This document shows positions 4,364-6,368 of a stretch of DNA of 6,368 nt, piece after piece (position 1 is the first letter of the stretch; every line of letters begins with the position of its first letter). The DNA lies in NCBI GenBank assembly GCA_964584905.1, contig CAZPCC010000327.1, forward strand, positions 1-6,368, given 5' to 3'. Made by a program: the position numbers and the translations under genes. This DNA is from JALZIF01 sp964584905 (GTDB taxonomy: Bacteria; Gemmatimonadota; Gemmatimonadetes; Gemmatimonadales; Gemmatimonadaceae). The notes beneath the pieces are model-generated. The model did no database searches and was not told the DNA's origin. It worked only from the letters and a program-made list of their open reading frames with translations.

Positions 4364-5383
4364 GTGTTCATCGATCGCGCGGTCGTGAAAGTCGAGGCGG
4401 GAAATGGCGGCTCCGGATGCATGTCGTTCCGGCGCGAATGGCGTACGCCCATGGGCGGCCCCGACGGAGGTGATGGCGGCCGCGGGGGGAGCATTCTCGT
4501 GCGCGCGGACGCGAATCTCGCGACGCTGCTCGACTACACCTATCGTGACCGGTGGGCGGCGGATCGCGGCGAGCACGGCATGGGGAGCAACATGACCGGC
4601 CGCTCGGGTGAAAACATGGTGCTGCCGGTTCCGCCGGGCACGGTCATCAAGGACCTGGAGTCCGGCGAGCGGATAGGCGAGGTACTGGAGCACGGCGACG
4701 AGCTTGTGGTGGCCAAGGGAGGGCGAGGCGGAAAGGGGAACGCATTCTTCGTCACCAGCACGCATCAGGCACCTCGCGAATGGCAGCCGGGCGAAGAAGG
4801 AGTGCATCGCACCCTGGAGCTCGAGCTCAAGCTCATCGCCGACGTCGGGCTGGTCGGACAACCTAACGCGGGCAAATCGACCCTGCTGTCGGTCATCTCC
4901 GCGGCGCGCCCGAAGATCGCCGACTACCCGTTCACCACGCTGGCGCCCAATCTCGGCGTCGTGCCGCTGAGCGATCATCGCACCTTCGTCGTCGCCGACA
5001 TTCCCGGAATCATCGAGGGTGCGCACGAAGGAAAGGGGCTGGGGCTGCAGTTCCTGCGGCACATCGAGCGCACGCGCATACTTGCCTTCCTGGTGCCAAT
5101 CGATGCGATGGACTGGCAGGAGGAGTACGATGGGCTTCGCGCCGAGGTGCGGGCCTACTCTCAAACGCTCGCCGAAAAGCCGCACTGCCTCGTGTTCTCC
5201 AAGATGGATCTCCTTGGCGAGATGGATCCTCCGCCCATCGAAGCGCCTGACGCCTTCGGCATCTTCTCTATCAGCTCGGCGACCCGCGATGGGCTGGATG
5301 AGCTGCTCGACGGCTTCTGGCGCGAGCTTCTCGGCCAGAAGCAGGCGGCGGCGCGGCAAGCGAGTGATCTCCTCCTTCCCTGA
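4364..5383 (+). CDS. obg: Obg/CgtA GTPase (ribosome assembly, stress control)
   Basis: Obg is an essential GTPase that binds the large ribosomal subunit late in assembly and links growth to (p)ppGpp. The 339-aa protein has the glycine-rich Obg fold (about 1-158; AGNGGSGCMSFRRE at 12-25, GGPDGGDGGRGG at 31-42) and a G domain (about 159-324). G1 is GQPNAGKST (165-173), switch I/G2 is YPFTTL (188-193) and G3 is DIPG (212-215). G4 reads SKMD (279-282) instead of NKxD, and G5 is SSAT (304-307). G1 has Gln where Phe is usual. There is no OCT domain after the G domain, as in many phyla. GTG 4364 gives the family-normal N-terminus MFIDRAVVKVEAG and has a GGAG at the right distance. The gene lies 1 nt after the CMD stop and overlaps dprA by 20 nt, so it is an internal member of a compact operon. 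Identification is secure. Confidence 0.97.
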   Translation: MFIDRAVVKVEAGNGGSGCMSFRREWRTPMGGPDGGDGGRGGSILVRADANLATLLDYTYRDRWAADRGEHGMGSNMTGRSGENMVLPVPPGTVIKDLESGERIGEVLEHGDELVVAKGGRGGKGNAFFVTSTHQAPREWQPGEEGVHRTLELELKLIADVGLVGQPNAGKSTLLSVISAARPKIADYPFTTLAPNLGVVPLSDHRTFVVADIPGIIEGAHEGKGLGLQFLRHIERTRILAFLVPIDAMDWQEEYDGLRAEVRAYSQTLAEKPHCLVFSKMDLLGEMDPPPIEAPDAFGIFSISSATRDGLDELLDGFWRELLGQKQAAARQASDLLLP

Positions 5384-6368
5384 AGGCGCCGAGCGGCGCG
5401 CCGCGCTGGCTCTGTCGCTCATCAGCGGTGTCGGCCCCGTAAGGTTCGGAGAACTGATCGAGACCTTCGGCTCTCCGTCCGCGGCGCTCCGGTCGCAGCG
5501 AACCGCGGCCGCGCGCGAACAGGCGACTGTAGAGGCGGATCGACTGCTGGAGTGCGCAGCACGCTCCGGCGCGCGGCTCGTCGTACGAGGCCAGCCCGGT
5601 TATCCGGCCGCGCTGTCCGAGTTGCCTCAGCCCCCAAGCTGTCTCTGGTTGCGGGGCAATGCCGGACTGATCGATGCCCCGTGCATCGGGATCGTCGGCA
5701 CGCGGCATCCAACGCCGTACGGCGAGCGCGTCGCGCGCGATCTGGCCACCGCTCTCGCGCGCGCCGGCGCTGTAGTCATCTCCGGCCTCGCGCTGGGAAT
5801 CGATGGCGTGGCGCACCGGGCCGCGCTCGATGCCGGCGGCGGATCAGTCGGTGTGTTAGGCACCGGGGTCGACGTCGCCTATCCGCGCGCTCACGCGGCT
5901 CTGCACGCGCAGCTCGCCACACACGGCCTGCTCGTTAGCGAGGAGCCCCCCGGCGCCCGGGCGACGCCAGGCTCCTTCCCCAAGCGCAATCGCATAATCG
6001 CCGCACTAAGCACCGCCGTCATCATCGTCGAAGCCGACCACGACAGTGGCGCGCTCATTACCGCCGGTCATGCGCTGGAGTTGGCGCGATCGGTCGCCGC
6101 GGTGCCGGGGCCAATAGACTCGCCCCGAAGCAACGGCGCCAACCGTCTCCTCCGCGATGGCGCCATCGTCGTCGCCGAAGCCGCCGACGCGCTCGCCCTG
6201 CTGGGCCTGAATGCACCCCCCGAGCGCGACCTGTCGCGTGCCACCCGCGCCGAGCGCCAGATCTGGAAAGTGCTGGGCCGCGGCGTTGCCGACATGGATG
6301 CACTAGCCGCCGCATGCGACCTGCCGCTGCGCGATTGCCTGGCGGCGCTTACATCCCTCGAGATGGCC
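5364..6368 (+). CDS. dprA: DprA/Smf DNA-processing protein (3'-truncated by window edge)
   Basis: DprA binds incoming single-stranded DNA during transformation and loads RecA. The frame is open from GTG 5364 to the last base (335 codons, no stop). The N-terminus (about 10-90, LALSLISGVGPVRFGELIETFG) is the helical SAM-like part. The Rossmann core runs from about 106 to 268: GIVGTR (109-114), SGLALGIDGVAH (140-151), VLGTGVDVAYP (164-174), SEEP (192-195), FPKRNRIIAALS (205-216), VEADHDSGALITA (222-234), AVPGPID (246-252), NGANRLLRDGA (257-267). A winged-helix domain begins near 290 and is cut by the edge. Residue 144 is Leu where Arg or Lys is common, a mild change. GTG 5364 is the only start at the expected N-terminus. 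It lies 20 nt inside obg, with no good Shine-Dalgarno site, suggesting translation coupled to obg. Identification is secure; whether the organism is naturally competent cannot be told from this gene. Confidence 0.96.
   Translation, partial: MISSFPEGAERRAALALSLISGVGPVRFGELIETFGSPSAALRSQRTAAAREQATVEADRLLECAARSGARLVVRGQPGYPAALSELPQPPSCLWLRGNAGLIDAPCIGIVGTRHPTPYGERVARDLATALARAGAVVISGLALGIDGVAHRAALDAGGGSVGVLGTGVDVAYPRAHAALHAQLATHGLLVSEEPPGARATPGSFPKRNRIIAALSTAVIIVEADHDSGALITAGHALELARSVAAVPGPIDSPRSNGANRLLRDGAIVVAEAADALALLGLNAPPERDLSRATRAERQIWKVLGRGVADMDALAAACDLPLRDCLAALTSLEMA

Noticed and set aside
4160..5422. 420-codon open frame on the minus strand
   Set aside because: It is antisense to the CMD and obg genes, whose + strand frames carry unmistakable family motifs. 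This is a composition-driven shadow.
5552..5938. 128-codon open frame on the + strand inside dprA
   Set aside because: It is a different frame from dprA and extremely Arg-rich; the DprA frame carries all the conserved motifs across the same bases.

Overview
The window is GC-rich DNA, strongly biased to G or C at third codon positions, with every supported gene on the + strand. It looks like the chromosome of a diderm (outer-membrane) bacterium, because it carries part of an Mla/MCE phospholipid-transport locus. The MCE protein architecture, the GC-rich coding and the heptamer microsatellites between genes suggest Gemmatimonadota or a related group. That assignment is an inference from gene style, not a search result. 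No rRNA, tRNA, CRISPR array, insertion sequence or prophage gene is visible.

Layout. Positions 1-570 hold the 3' part of an MlaF-type ABC ATPase whose Walker A region lies off the left edge. A 108-base gap with a 7-bp tandem repeat and a six-codon mini-ORF leads into an MlaD-type MCE protein (679-1656). Its C-terminal tail is built of four 34-residue repeats in exact register. A bulged hairpin straddles the MCE stop codon and is followed at once by a second 7-bp tandem repeat of different sequence. The gene for a 10-TM EamA/DMT transporter follows, annotated from GTG 1809; a coding-like in-frame stretch suggests it may really begin near 1734.

From the transporter onward the genes are packed as one transcription unit. 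DMT transporter and class 3 (Rhizobium etli type) L-asparaginase overlap by ATGA. The asparaginase overlaps a two-domain carboxymuconolactone-decarboxylase-like protein by 13 nt, unless that protein starts 45 nt later. A 1-nt gap separates it from the Obg GTPase gene, and obg overlaps dprA by 20 nt. dprA runs off the right edge inside its C-terminal winged-helix domain.

Function. The first two genes belong to an envelope lipid-transport machine: the ATPase powers an MlaE-like permease, presumably encoded upstream, and the MCE protein forms the periplasmic lipid-binding ring. The second unit joins a putative small-molecule exporter, asparagine hydrolysis and a CMD-fold protein to two housekeeping genes: Obg for ribosome assembly and stress control, and DprA for loading RecA on incoming single-stranded DNA. 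No new defence or mobile system is evident. The points most worth a second look are the 34-residue MCE tail repeat, the paired heptamer arrays around the MCE gene, the probable non-canonical start of the transporter, and the SKMD form of the Obg G4 motif.
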